A stretch of 64,000 nt of DNA from Pomphorhynchus laevis. Taxonomy: Eukaryota > Acanthocephala > Palaeacanthocephala > Echinorhynchida > Pomphorhynchidae. The notes under the pieces were generated by a model, which was not told the origin of the DNA, did not search any database, and was given only the letters and a program-made list of their open reading frames with translations. The translations under genes and the position numbers were made by a program. Location of the stretch: assembly GCA_012934845.2 (NCBI GenBank), contig WNNJ02001766.1, forward strand, positions 62,001 to 126,000, in the 5' to 3' direction. Shown one piece after another: positions 1 to 10,089 of this stretch (its first letter is position 1; the number at the start of each line of letters is the position of its first letter).

Positions 1-234
1 AAGATAAAGGATATTTATCTTAAAGGATAATATGATATTAATCATAAAGGATATTTTATGCAGTGCTTTTTCCCAATTTGGATTGTGGAAAAAGTGAAAA
101 AAATCTTAAATCATGTGGATATAAGATAAGAGCTCACCATAATTTTCTATTTTTCGAACAATTATCAAAAATACATTTTTCAACAATTGATATTCAGCTT
201 GCACATCATAACCGTTAACTTTCCAATTTCTAGA

Positions 235-711
235 ATGAAGGATAAATATGGAAAAGACGTGGTTCATCCAAAAAGTCGTCGAGCTGCCAAGATCCAACAA
301 AAGCAAAGCCGTTTGAAAAGAGTGGTACAAAGCAAAGTTCGAACACTTGAAAAGCAGAAATCTCTTCGAAATAAAATACTATGGTTTAAAAAGATCGCAG
401 TTCAAACGAGAACCTTAAATGATAAAGAATGCTTCACGCACACAGAGTTGAAAGAATTGATTCAGCGATACCTACAGAGATTCAACGACGAGCTCGAATT
501 TATTTCTTCGCAGCAGGAAAGGAAGCATCGAAAACTTAGAAGATGTTCACGTCAAGCCATGTTAAGTCAAATAATTGAACGAGATCAAAATCAATTGGAT
601 GCTGGCAATTTTCAAGTTCCAAATATTACCTCACAGTTGGGAATGAGTAAGCTCTGTGAGTGGAATGAATCTATTAACACAATGAACTTACTAGATTTTA
701 CGAATATGTGA
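235..711 (+). CDS. TMA16: TMA16 homologue (translation machinery-associated protein 16), terminal coding exon
   Basis: Encodes a basic 158-residue protein. I recognise the TMA16 family (human C4orf43) from an N-terminal HPKSRRAAKI box, a central LIQRYLQRFNDELE helix and a C-terminal CSRQAMLSQIIERDQ block followed by a short proline/isoleucine tail. The family associates with pre-60S ribosomal particles in the nucleus; that role is family knowledge, not visible here. The start at 235 is preferred because a pyrimidine-rich tract ending in AG lies directly before it (about 219-233), which suggests an intron in the 5' UTR. The same frame stays open upstream to 187, but those 16 residues look non-conserved. 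The protein is shorter than the human one (about 200 residues) and lacks most of the acidic tail. Its 3' half and downstream DNA are duplicated almost identically at 49.8-50.9 kb. Confidence 0.85.
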   Translation: MKDKYGKDVVHPKSRRAAKIQQKQSRLKRVVQSKVRTLEKQKSLRNKILWFKKIAVQTRTLNDKECFTHTELKELIQRYLQRFNDELEFISSQQERKHRKLRRCSRQAMLSQIIERDQNQLDAGNFQVPNITSQLGMSKLCEWNESINTMNLLDFTNM

Positions 712-1279
712 ATTTCATATATTATTTTAAATCATTCCACTAAATGTAACACTGATGTAAAAAATCAGCATTTTATTTACAATTAAAATATTTTTAAATC
801 TTGTTGCAATATAATTTGGATATTTTAAATAATCACATTACATTACATTTCTGGATCGAATTATGATTTTGCAACATTTTATTTAATTGAAATACAATTA
901 TGAAAGCTTTTACAAATACATTGTGTTTTTATATAGTTCTGTCTGGTTATAACGTTAAAAATTGACATGATTAACATTAAAAGCCTATTATGGAGTATTG
1001 TTTGACTGTTAAGTAAATTAGATAATTTACACTTTATGAAGATAATTGAAAGACTTGCTATATAGATATTAGAGATACAAATATAAAATTTGAAAAATGC
1101 ACACTTAGACAAAACGTACTTAGATAAAAGTATTTTGCTATAAAAGTTTTATTCACATTAGTGTTACATACAATCTTTGTGAACACAATATATTTATTAT
1201 ATTAACAAATAATAAATATATTTATTAAATAAGATTATAAATATATATTCAATTCATAATTTTTAATAAATATTTAATC
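712..1279. other. 3' flank of TMA16, no gene seen
   Basis: AT-rich sequence after the TMA16 stop. No convincing ORF or RNA gene was seen. It is shared nearly base for base with 50111-50678. Confidence 0.5.
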
Positions 1280-1745
1280 TTAATACAACTTTTTTAATAA
1301 ACACGAACAGGAAAATATAAACCTGCATGTTTTTTTACAACCTTTGTCGGGATTCTTAACCCGGAATTCGCCCACCACAGACGCCTATCCCCCAATGGGG
1401 CGTTTCGACCTTAGTCTACTCATCACTACAGAGTGGTCTCATCAGTGTAGCCCTGTAGCTACACAACTTTGTAAGTACTTAATCCTCAGTAAACCTCTGA
1501 ATGGAAGTCACTAAGCGCACGCTACTCCACCGGTTTACTGATGAGTTAGTATTGTCGAAGTTGTGTAGCTACAGGGCCACACTGATGGTACCACACTGTA
1601 GTGATGAGTAGACTAAGGTCGAAACACCCCATTGGGGGCTAGGCGTCTGTGGTAGGCGCATTCCGGGTTAAACTTCTCGACAAAGGTTGTAAAAAAGCAA
1701 GCAGGTTTATACTTTCCTGTTCGTTTATTAAAAAAGTTGTATTAA
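1280..1745. mobile_element. Foldback element, ~466 bp, flanked by TTAA, carrying hammerhead ribozyme sequence in both arms
   Basis: The two ends are inverted copies: TTAATACAACTTTTTT at the left and AAAAAAGTTGTATTAA at the right. The pairing continues inward through the CGAACAGGAAA, CCCCAATGGGG and TGTAGCTACA blocks, giving arms of roughly 190 bp around a short unpaired centre. TTAA occurs at both outer borders and may be a target-site duplication. The arms are diverged from each other by scattered changes. The duplicate at 50679-50945 has only the left arm. The element has no coding capacity. It could be a palindromic MITE or an inverted pair of retrozyme or Penelope-type terminal repeats. 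Confidence 0.7.
1372..1452 (-). ncRNA. Hammerhead ribozyme, type I-like, intact core
   Basis: Read on the minus strand. Stem I is GCUACA with UGUGGU (six pairs, two of them G-U). The core CUGAUGA (1445-1439) is followed directly by stem II GACC (1438-1435), a 24-nt loop, and GGUC (1410-1407). GAAA (1406-1403) then opens stem III, ACGCC paired with GGCGU (1403-1399 with 1385-1381). The cleavage-site C pairs with nothing and ends a GUC triplet at 1382-1380. All invariant core positions of the hammerhead family are present. The 24-nt stem II loop is longer than in minimal hammerheads. The opposite arm (about 1575-1655, plus strand) holds a degenerate version. Confidence 0.8.
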
Positions 1746-2201
1746 CTTTAACTCGAGATAACTTAGAAATACCTTCGATAAATTAAAAACCGATATTTTA
1801 TTACTCAGTTTTTAAAATTTAAAACGGTTTATTCGTAAGTGATACAGTTAATATTTTTATAATATATATTTGTATAATATACAATTTTAATATAATATAC
1901 AATTTTTATATTTGTATAATATACAATTTATATTATTAAACTATATTTTTAAACTTTAATTTTCAGAAAAAAAATTAATCATTTAATAAATTACTAAAAT
2001 CGAATTAATATTATATATACTCGAAAGCCTTTAAACGAATTTCAAATTTTCTTAACATTGACTGGCTCGATTAACCAGATGGTCATTTCAATAATCATAT
2101 CTTAGATTATATCACAGCTAAGAGAGCTCATTAATTCTAAAATTAATATAGAATTATGAGTGATGGTCAGCCAACATTAAAGAGAACCCAGACGTGAATC
2201 G
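1746..2201. other. AT-rich repeat sequence, no gene seen
   Basis: Low-complexity TA-rich stretch including TATAATATACAATTT repeats at 1857-1935. It is shared with 50979-51436 and no coding potential was seen. Confidence 0.5.
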
Positions 2202-2662
2202 TCGGTATCGTATCAGTATTTAACGAAGTCTACTTAAAAAACGTAGCGTACTGCTTTTGGTGTATAAATAGGATTGAAGCAGCGTGCAGAATGAAGTCAT
2301 CAAAATTATGTTGAACAAAATTATGTTAATTTACAATTAACATTTTTAGCAAACGTACAGTTTGAATACCATCTGTGAATAAATACATTTTTCAAAGCTA
2401 ATATTGAAAAAGAATAATTTACAATTGATATAATAATATTATTGTTTTAAAGTAATTAATGTTTTTACAAAAATTATCACCTAACTTGTGAGTGTTGCAT
2501 GATTTGCTAAAGGAAGTGCCTTTTATAAGGCATTTTGATCTGATAAACTTATCATTATTTAAGATGTTTAACTAAAGCCATTTATCTGAAGCTTTTATCG
2601 GTTCAATTTATTCAAATATTGTATTCAACCTGTGATGGACAAATTACTAAACTGTCGATATT
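2202..2662 (+). repeat. LTR-like direct repeat, copy 1 (~460 bp)
   Basis: Nearly identical to 3891-4350 in the same orientation, to 51437-51897, and inverted to 13777-14236. It contains a TATAAATAGG box followed by a transcription-start-like region, as a long terminal repeat promoter would. A gag-like fragment follows the 3891-4350 copy. I treat it as a fossil LTR of an LTR retrotransposon; it does not have clean TG...CA ends, so the call is tentative. High identity between copies suggests recent spread or recent segmental duplication. Confidence 0.45.
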
Positions 2663-3400
2663 ATATATAATGATATAAATTATACAAAATAAAAGAAATA
2701 AAAAGAAATTTATCTCTTTTTATTATTTTAAATTTTTTCAATTATTTAAAGCTATCTTCATCGAAAACAAACAACAGCTGTTTGAAAAATAGAATATTTA
2801 TTCTATTTAATAAATGAAAAAATTGCAATGAAAAAATATATAATTCAAAATATTCCTAAATTCTAATAAATACAAGCTTTGCTGAATCGAACACAAACAC
2901 AACGCTTGAAAGTTTTTCGTCCATATGGGAATTATCAGTAGTGGGGACATGAATCCTATCAATTGGCACATTAACACACACCACGAAAAGTATAATGATG
3001 TAAGATTCCAATGTATTGGATTGATACTGTCATTCCAATTGCCAACAATAAAGAGCACAGAGGAATGTTAGCATATTATTTAAAATACAATTGTCAGTGC
3101 GAATTTTCAGTAACCAAAAACAAAAAAATTATATATTTTTCGTCTTCATTTAAAAAAAGCAAGTTATGCACGATACAAAATTATATAAAGTCAAAGTGTC
3201 TGCAAATCATTTTAGCCCTTATTCTGATCTAGCAATACAACGAGCTCGATACAAAGATCACAATATAGCAAGTATGTAATACTATATATTGTAAAAGCAA
3301 TGTATTTTATAAAAACTCTTCAATTGTCAAATATTTTTTTAAACCAATATTGTATCCGTAAAAATCGAAAATTTCAATATTTGAGGTAAACTTTTTATAT
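2663..3400. repeat. Internal unit between the LTR-like repeats, unrecognised
   Basis: Present three times at near identity (here, 14730-15464 inverted, 51898-52635). It holds short overlapping ORFs on both strands (2807-3058 minus, 3011-3232 plus) that are conserved only because the DNA is duplicated. Weak similarity of 2990-3090 to 58510-58600 (inverted) suggests an old dispersed repeat. No function can be assigned. Confidence 0.4.
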
Positions 3401-3892
3401 AGTCTACTCCACAAACTCGGGAAATGCTTCTGCCTTTAGCCTTCTATCTGATTGAGATCCAGATGTTATAGTCATTCAGGAGACTAGATCTATCCGGTCC
3501 CCATGTGCATTACTCGATTTTTACCAAAGCACATAACTACCAAATATACTCCGTATATCACCCCTCCTCACTAATCTTCATCTCAAGGTTTTCTAACCCT
3601 CGCTCTTTAAGATCATCCTTCTTATTGAATTACTCCTGTCCTAACATGTCTTATTTAGCGATAACACTCTGTAAGCATCAGCATAGCAAATACGGCCGGG
3701 ATAAATTCACAAGAACCGCAACCTCTGGATCGATTAGCCCTTCGCAGAGCTAGGATTTAGCACTTACCTTCCTTTAATTGCACAAAAACTAATTATTCCC
3801 TTAGCATTCTACTGCTACATGTAAAGTAGCTGGATCAGTAACTTAGGCTCAAGATCCTAGCAAAAATGTTACACATCCCTATTCTATGTTTC
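3400..3892 (+). mobile_element. LINE fragment: endonuclease part joined to an early RT-linker segment
   Basis: Plus-strand translation matches the endonuclease of the longer LINE copies at 46.7-49.0, 56.1-58.4 and 60.4-61.3 kb: a PDVIVIQET-like motif near 3460, then LRSSFLLNYSC near 3610, then an LPTFH-like stretch near 3760. It then jumps to sequence before the reverse transcriptase, so it carries an internal deletion. At 3891 it is cut by an LTR-like repeat. The same truncated form occurs at 14222-14730, 52636-53127 and 60040-60425. Confidence 0.65.
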
Positions 3893-4350
3893 GGTATCGG
3901 ATCAGTATTTAACGAAGTCTACTTAAAAAACGTAGCGTACTGCTTTTGGTGTATAAATAGGATTGAAGCAGCGTGCAGAATGAAGTCATCAAAATTATGT
4001 TGAACAAAATTATGTTAATTTACAATTAACATTTTTAGCAAACGTACAGTTTGAATACCATCTGTGAATAAATACATTTTTCAAAGCTAATATTGAGAAT
4101 GAATAATTTACAATTGATATAATAATATTATTGTTTCAAAGTAATTAATGTTTTTACAAAAATTATCACCTAACTTGTGAGTGTTGCATGATTTGCTAAA
4201 GGAAGTGCCTTTTATAAGGCATTTTGATCTGATAAACTTATCATTATTTAAGATGTTTAACTAAAGCCATTTATCTGAAGCTTTTATCGGTTCAATTTAT
4301 TCAAATATTGTATTTAACTGTGATGGACAAATTACTAAACTGTCGATATT
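3891..4350 (+). repeat. LTR-like direct repeat, copy 2 (~460 bp)
   Basis: Direct repeat of 2202-2662, with the same TATAAATAGG box. The following ~210 bp have gag-like coding character. Fossil LTR, tentative. Confidence 0.45.
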
Positions 4351-4570
4351 GGATTTGTCCCCTGACTACGTTAGCTGCACAAAGGAATGGAATCACATGT
4401 ATAAACGTCGCGACACATTCCCGCGGTTTGTATGCGACCTTACAGACGCCCAAAATCTAGACATATTAGTCAATCACATAGACATTATGCGTATTCGAAT
4501 TCTTCGACGATTGCACGGCCTATGAGGATGCTATTAGTTTGCTTACAAACTTATTCAACAAGAAAACCAG
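4351..4570 (+). mobile_element. Gag-like fragment of an LTR retrotransposon (fossil)
   Basis: A less AT-rich segment directly after the LTR-like repeat. Its translation resembles the N-terminal part of Gag proteins of Ty3/copia-type elements, including a stretch like the D-C-x-x-Y-x-x-A-I block that precedes the retro-gag helix region. It is broken and short. A second, inverted copy lies at 13560-13776. Family assignment is uncertain. Confidence 0.35.
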
Positions 4571-4985
4571 TGAATTAATACATTCTTTAAAGCTAATATT
4601 GAGAAAGTAATACAATTGATATAATAATAATTTTAATATTTTAATATTACAAAGTATACATATAATAAAATATTATGTTTTACTTTAAAATATATATTTA
4701 TTACTTATAAAGTTATAACATACTAAACTTAAATCAAAATACCAAATGTACAATATTTTATTTATTTATAAAATAATAAATTGTATTTATAACTAAGAAA
4801 ATATTAATTAATTTATAACATTAATAAAATAATTAATAAAATTTATTTAATTAATTTAATACTAGTAATCAGATTTAATAAAATTTAAAAATTACAAACT
4901 TGCACAAAACAAACACAACAAGTTATTTACTAATTTACAGAACACATTTATTAATGCTAGTTAATATTGGTTATTATATATGCTT
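4571..4985. other. AT-rich spacer
   Basis: More than 80 percent A+T. The start (4575-4630) is a partial third copy of the middle of the LTR-like repeat; the rest shows nothing recognisable. Confidence 0.4.
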
Positions 4986-4991
4986 GAATTA

Positions 4992-5222
4992 TCAAAGATC
5001 TTTTGATTTAAAATGTGCATTTATCGCCTGATAGTAGATATTCTTAATCCGGTTAACTTCGTTGTTTGCCAAGGTCAAAAGTGTTGCCAATATCAACCTT
5101 TTTTGCTCCAGCTCAGCAATCCTTAATTTATACTGATTCTCTCTATCTCGTGTAAGCTGTCGAGGTTTCCTGGCTGACCCGTTGTTCTTTCGTTGCTTCT
5201 TTCCGCTCATGTTTCCTTTCAT
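4992..5222 (-). CDS. Unrecognised 76-residue basic/coiled-coil protein, copy 1
   Basis: I do not recognise this protein. Residues 1-30 are rich in Lys, Arg, Asn and Ser; residues 30-70 form a likely amphipathic helix with Leu and Ile at heptad-like spacing and no Pro or Gly. The Met at 5222 is chosen because a TTTGTTTCAG acceptor-like tract lies directly before it, so this may be the last exon of a spliced gene. An identical ORF lies at 12743-12973 on the other strand as part of a large inverted duplication. It could belong to the duplicated host segment or to a repeat. The coding call rests only on composition and the splice-like context. Confidence 0.4.
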   Translation of the reverse strand: MKGNMSGKKQRKNNGSARKPRQLTRDRENQYKLRIAELEQKRLILATLLTLANNEVNRIKNIYYQAINAHFKSKDL

Positions 5223-5395
5223 CTGAAACAAATAATATGATTTGTTTCAGATAGTTAATAAGCATTAACTAAATAAATAAAGATTTTTACAAAAAATAAT
5301 ACATGCGGATAATAGATTGTCAGATAAAGAAAAGAAAAAACAACATGTCAGATAATTCTTATTTCTTCAATTCTGTTAAAAAGTCTCATATTTTT

Positions 5396-5620
5396 ATGGC
5401 CTCAGGTCCGTTGGGATCTGAGCCCTATAGTCAATCCAACACGCCGCCTTCCGACTAAACTATCCGGGGTCTTTCACCCCCAGAATAGTCCAATCGAAGC
5501 TGACTATGTTGGGTAAACGAGATTCGAAGAGCTTGAGAAACCTTAGCCTTTCCTGTGGAGGACGTCTTCTAGAAAAGAAGACTAATCCTGAGATAGTCCA
5601 AGTGCTATATTGGGCTATCT
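5396..5620 (-). mobile_element. LINE 3' end fragment
   Basis: Minus-strand translation matches the C-terminus of the LINEs ending at 46685 and 58400: a SGLVFFSRGRPP-like block, a DWxILGVKDPG-like block, then the terminal GSDPxGPEA. It is truncated at its 5' end, as expected for incomplete target-primed reverse transcription. Confidence 0.7.
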
Positions 5621-5921
5621 ATGATAGCCAAAGATTTATGAAGGTGGGTATATATAAAGGTAGATATATATGAGGGTAGGGAGAGGTTTTAATGTCTTGA
5701 TAGAGTATTGAAATATTGGACACATTGATGCTACAATACAATGCAGTGAAGCAGTAAAATATGCAGTGATGAGTAAACTACAATGCAGTGTATTGTACTT
5801 ATCGTGTGAAGGTAGTGATGTTGATTGTTCAATATATGGTTCTGAGCATTTCAGTCTACTTATTTTAGTCTTTGTTTCAGTGGTGCTATTAAAAACAGCA
5901 ACATTCAGCAAGATAAAAGTA

Positions 5922-6215
5922 TTATGAAAAAAGGCTTTTTAAGTTTAAAATAATTAACTGATTTTTTAGAGACCACTTTACATCTGAGTTCTGAATACTA
6001 GGATCATCAATATACGTTATATGTTGTTGATGTCGCAGCAGATATTTATAAAGACAAATGAACGCGGTAAGATGCAGAATAGGAGAGAGGTGCGCCTTGT
6101 GGAACACCAATACCTGATGGAAACGACGAACAGCATGGCTATATATACTTATAAACGCGATTAGTTATACCAATATTTACACAGATGGTCGTAAATCTTA
6201 CAGAAATGTTAAGGT
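5922..6215 (-). mobile_element. LINE reverse transcriptase palm fragment
   Basis: Minus-strand translation shows a GVPQGAPLSP motif followed by a YIDD-type catalytic box about 30 residues later, with one frame change between them. The spacing and the LSPIL context match the RT of the main LINE family here (VPQGSPLSPIL...YTDD), but sequence identity is low, so it is an older or different lineage. Confidence 0.55.
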
Positions 6216-7455
6216 GTTTCTTGGTTAAAAATATGTTTCATTATATATTAATACCTACAATAAGTAATGTGATAAAGACCAACTTTATTTGACCTTATGT
6301 CTAAAGCTGACAGACTAGAATGAATGTAGGTATGTGGAACTCAGTTTTTGGATGGACTTCATTATTGGCAAAATCGGTCACATACAAATCGCTACATATA
6401 GAGTCATTATCTTGATCTAATTTAGGTTGGCCAAACAGATATGTGTTAACATAATTTTATAGCAAAACAACAGAACAAGAGAAACTAATGATAAAACTTG
6501 CGTCACATTCAACATAAGGAGCTCTTAAGGAACACCTTATAATCAAGGAGCTCTTAAGGAACACCTTATAATCAAGGAGCTCTCAAGGAAAACGTTATAA
6601 TCAAAAAGCTCTTAACAAGAGCACTTTGCTCCTAACTCCTCTCGTCATAAGGTTAATAGACCTTTTAACGAAGAGATTGTCAAAAAGGATATACGCAGAA
6701 TATAGCCAAAGTATATGATAGTATATGTGTGCAGAGCCTGGGAATTGTCGATAGATTTGGATTCATGAAGAATATCTACGTTTTCTCATATCGACTGGAC
6801 ATAAGGCGAAGTGCACAAGCTCCTCCTAATTATACCGAATAATGCTAGATGTAAATGGTTTAAAATAATTTTCATTATGTGTATTAAATGGACTTAAATG
6901 TGGTAAACCCATATAATGAGGTTGATGAGGTTGCCTATTAATAGCACTATACTGCAGTCATTCCTTTATACGCTATTTTTAACACAAAAAGTATCATTAT
7001 TTTTTTGTATCAGACTGTTGTCATATATTTCTGCTTTCTAAACTTTATATTCGAGAAATAAGGAGTGGGGAAGATGACCCCACTGATGGTTTAGGCAGTG
7101 TCGTTTTTATTATGATATGGTGTGAGTAGTGCAGCAATTGATCTAGTTAGTACATTTTAGAATCACTTAGTCACTGCGTTTGGAACTTCTTTGAAATCGT
7201 GAAGATACCTTCGTCAGTATACTTCTGTTAATTCAGGAGATACACTGTAAGTATCCATTGCAGTAAACGATGCAGTTAGGGAGTAGCAAAAATAGATATT
7301 TTTTACATTTCTGATGTTGCTTGTACAAGTTGGTTCATTTTGGACATATCCTGTTCTTGCATGCAAAAGTATTTCGAAAAAACAAAGAGATCCCTAATGT
7401 CCCCATTGTTAGCGTTATCGTTAATGATGATATGTATAAATTCAACCAAATTAGT
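6216..7455. other. Intergenic, with a short tandem repeat
   Basis: Mostly featureless AT-rich sequence. At 6518-6615 about three and a half copies of a ~29 bp unit containing GGAGCTCTTAAGGAACACC are arrayed head to tail. The minus strand at 7330-7440 has a short open stretch without a start. Confidence 0.5.
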
Positions 7456-7826
7456 TTAATATTGATATCTCACTAATGGTTTTGCTTGAGCTTTTTGAAC
7501 TATTAGTTTAAATTTTATAAAACTCTGAGTATTTATTTGATACCTCTGCCATGCGAGAAGTAGAATAGGTGTCGGGGAACTTTTGTGTTTATCTGCAAAT
7601 TGATGGATGGACTGAACTTGGAAAAGTTCTATTGTTTCGCTGGAGTTCAGCACTTCCCTCGGAGGAATCAGATAACAAATTCTTACCTTACCTAACAGGG
7701 AACTGTTTGGATTACTTGATTTTACTATAAACGCTTTTGCTACATTAGCATTATCCGTTGCGATGCTGGTAAGGCTGTAATGAGCTTCAACGTTAAAGGT
7801 TCCTTTAAATTTTTTATTTTTGTAAA
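7456..7826 (-). other. Unrecognised open frame, possible exon
   Basis: On the minus strand a frame stays open for 123 codons from just after a TTTCCAG acceptor-like site (7827-7833) to a stop at 7456. Codon content looks more protein-like than the surroundings, with FNVEAHYS and IATDNANVAKAF stretches. A strong GTAAGA donor-like site lies inside it near 7692, so a shorter exon is also possible. I recognise no family. It may be a host exon or an old repeat. Confidence 0.3.
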
Positions 7827-8640
7827 CTGGAAACTATAGAAACGCGAACGGGAAATGTAGATAAAGCGTTAAACAAATGTTTCTATAAATAATTATTGAA
7901 ACTAAAATATTACGAGCAGATGGAAATACACGCGTACTTAAGTAATAATTTTAAAGCTTACGCTTGAAATTACAATTACACCATAAGCTATCACATCGAA
8001 CAACAGTGTGTGATATGGCGTTAGTAATAAAGTCGGAAACTTTCAAAAGTAAATTAAATTACAAAAGCAAACTCAAAAACAATTGAAGTTTAATTCTTTC
8101 AAATTTAATAAAATTAACAAAAACGACAAATATGAAATGAACAATAACAACTAAGAAACTTCAAAATGTGATAAAGATGTAAGCAAAATAAAATCTAGAG
8201 AAAATAGACAAATTGCTTATGGTACACTAAGTAATACTTACACGGTAAAATAAGTATTATTTAATAAATATTTATTAATTTTGTAATTAATATTATATTA
8301 TTAATAATATAATTATTTAACTTTAATTTATTTGTCATTAACTTATTTGATATAATAATATATAAAATATATTTGTTTTATTCTAAATTATAAAAATATA
8401 AAAATCTATTTACCAGGAATAACAAATAATTTAGCCAACATATGTAGCTGTTGGTTCGCACCGCATCCGTATCTTTTTGAGATGCTTCCGTATATAATTT
8501 GTATATAAATTCAAAACGGGAAGAGAAAATGAAGATTTTATTATCAACAAAGTCTTTTCGATGAAAAGCTCCCCGTTTGTATAATTTTTCAATTCAAAAT
8601 TACTTTTTTCTATATTTCACTGTATATAAGAAACTTTTCA
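7827..8640. other. Intergenic AT-rich DNA, no gene seen
   Basis: No ORF or RNA gene seen. It includes runs of A-rich and TA-rich sequence at 8240-8400. Confidence 0.4.
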
Positions 8641-8649
8641 TAAAGAATT

Positions 8650-8768
8650 AATGTTCGAAATTGTTCATGGTAAATGGCAATCATTTACCATGAACAATTA
8701 ATGTTCGAAAAACATTAATGAACAAACATATTTTGAACATTAAAGAATTAATGTTCGAAGCTGTTCGA
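8650..8768. repeat. Small hairpin repeats around TTCATGGTAAATG
   Basis: Contains a near-perfect inverted repeat, AATTGTTCATGGTAAATG paired with CATTTACCATGAACAATT, and several TAATGTTCGAA boxes. The same hairpin recurs at 10530-10583, and its core TCATGGTAAATGACAATC forms the centre of the adjacent 557 bp palindrome. Confidence 0.55.
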
Positions 8769-9325
8769 AACTGCAGATCTAATACTGCTGTGGATGCCGC
8801 TGCGTGTGCCTAACCATCCATTGAAACAGCTGTTTCGCCTTCCAAACTCCTTAATGTTGAGTGGACACGAGCTGTGTATGAAGTATCGGTCATAGTCTCG
8901 AACAAATTGTACGACTTTGGTTGATCGCGTCTGGAAATGCCTTAAACTTGAACTCTTGGATTCTTAATGATTATTTTAATCATTATTTTATCAATCATGG
9001 TAAATGACAATCATTTACCATGATTGATAAAATAATCATGGCAAATGATTATTAATCATTATTTTATCAATCATGGTAAATGACAATCATTTACCATGAT
9101 TGATAAAATAATGATTAAAATAATCATTAAGAATCCAAGAGTTCAAGTTTAAGGCATTTCCAGACGCGATCAACCAAAGTCGTACAATTTGTTCGAGACT
9201 ATGACCGATACTTCATACACAGCTCGTGTCCACTCAACATTAAGGAGTTTGGAAGGCGAAACAGCTGTTTCAATGGATGGTTAGGCACACGCAGCGGCAT
9301 CCACAGCAGTATTAGATCTGCAGTT
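8769..9325. repeat. Near-perfect 557 bp palindrome with nested palindromes at its centre
   Basis: The left end AACTGCAGATCTAATACTG is mirrored by CAGTATTAGATCTGCAGTT at the right end. Pairing continues to the centre near 9047, giving arms of about 265 bp with few or no mismatches. The central 120 bp hold two copies of an inner palindrome built on ATCATGGTAAATGA. The outer arms translate (minus strand for the right arm) into an RT C-terminal-like stretch, so the arms look like captured LINE sequence. Cruciform-prone. Confidence 0.75.
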
Positions 9326-10089
9326 AGAAGATTAAATTCAATAGATCTGATACTCAGCGCATCGATCCTACTAGGATAAGGGATATAGCGAATTTCTAGA
9401 ACCATCACTCTCGGGATGCTTCGCCAACAACATAAATATTATAATAATTTATTTGCCAGGAATGTTAAATAATATAGCCACCATACATAACTGATGGTTC
9501 GAACCGCATTTATATCATTTTGATGGCTGCATCCTCATTTCAAAGTATGAATATCGAAACAATCTAAAATTTTGTGAAATGGTGTATTCATGAAAATGCA
9601 AGAACGAAGAAATATGAAATAAAAAAAATCGAATATTTTTGTTTAGTATACAATATTTTATCTTTATTAAATTAAATAGTGTGCCTATCTTTTATAATTA
9701 TTTATTATCTAATTATTAAATTTTGATTTATTGATTTAGCATTATTATTTTTATTTATTTATTATTTTATAATTATATTAAATACGTAGACTCAGTTAGC
9801 TGAATTGATTTGATAAATTTAATATTGCCAAAATATTTCGCCATGGTCCTTAATTGAAAGTATAACCAACAGTTAAAAAATATTTTTACATGGCAAATGT
9901 GTGCCGGCGCACGCTTACATGACTAGCGTGCGTTCTTGTTATAACTCACGGATTAATTGATGCATTCAATAAAACCCATCATGTTGATTAAATCGATACT
10001 AAGTTCTAACGGTCATAAAACATTTTCGGAAGTGGTCTTCACCCGGCTTCGACTTGGATCTATGACTTTGGTGTGTAGTTGATTAAAAA
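9326..10089. other. AT-rich intergenic DNA with a LINE 3' UTR-like remnant
   Basis: At 9880-9940 a TGGCAAATGTGTGCCG segment repeats the sequence found just 3' of the CR1-like LINE (10105-10135), so it is probably a solo 3' end of that family. The stretch at 9780-9820 recurs near 45790. Nothing else recognised. Confidence 0.45.

Noticed and set aside
1555-1655. Plus-strand hammerhead in the right arm of the foldback element
   Set aside because: The core reads CUGAUGG and stem III has a mismatch, so it is reported only as a degenerate mirror of the intact left-arm ribozyme.
2807-3232. Identical 83- and 73-codon ORFs seen three times (also 14.9-15.3 and 52.0-52.5 kb)
   Set aside because: They overlap on opposite strands and are identical only because the DNA was duplicated recently; no protein family recognised.
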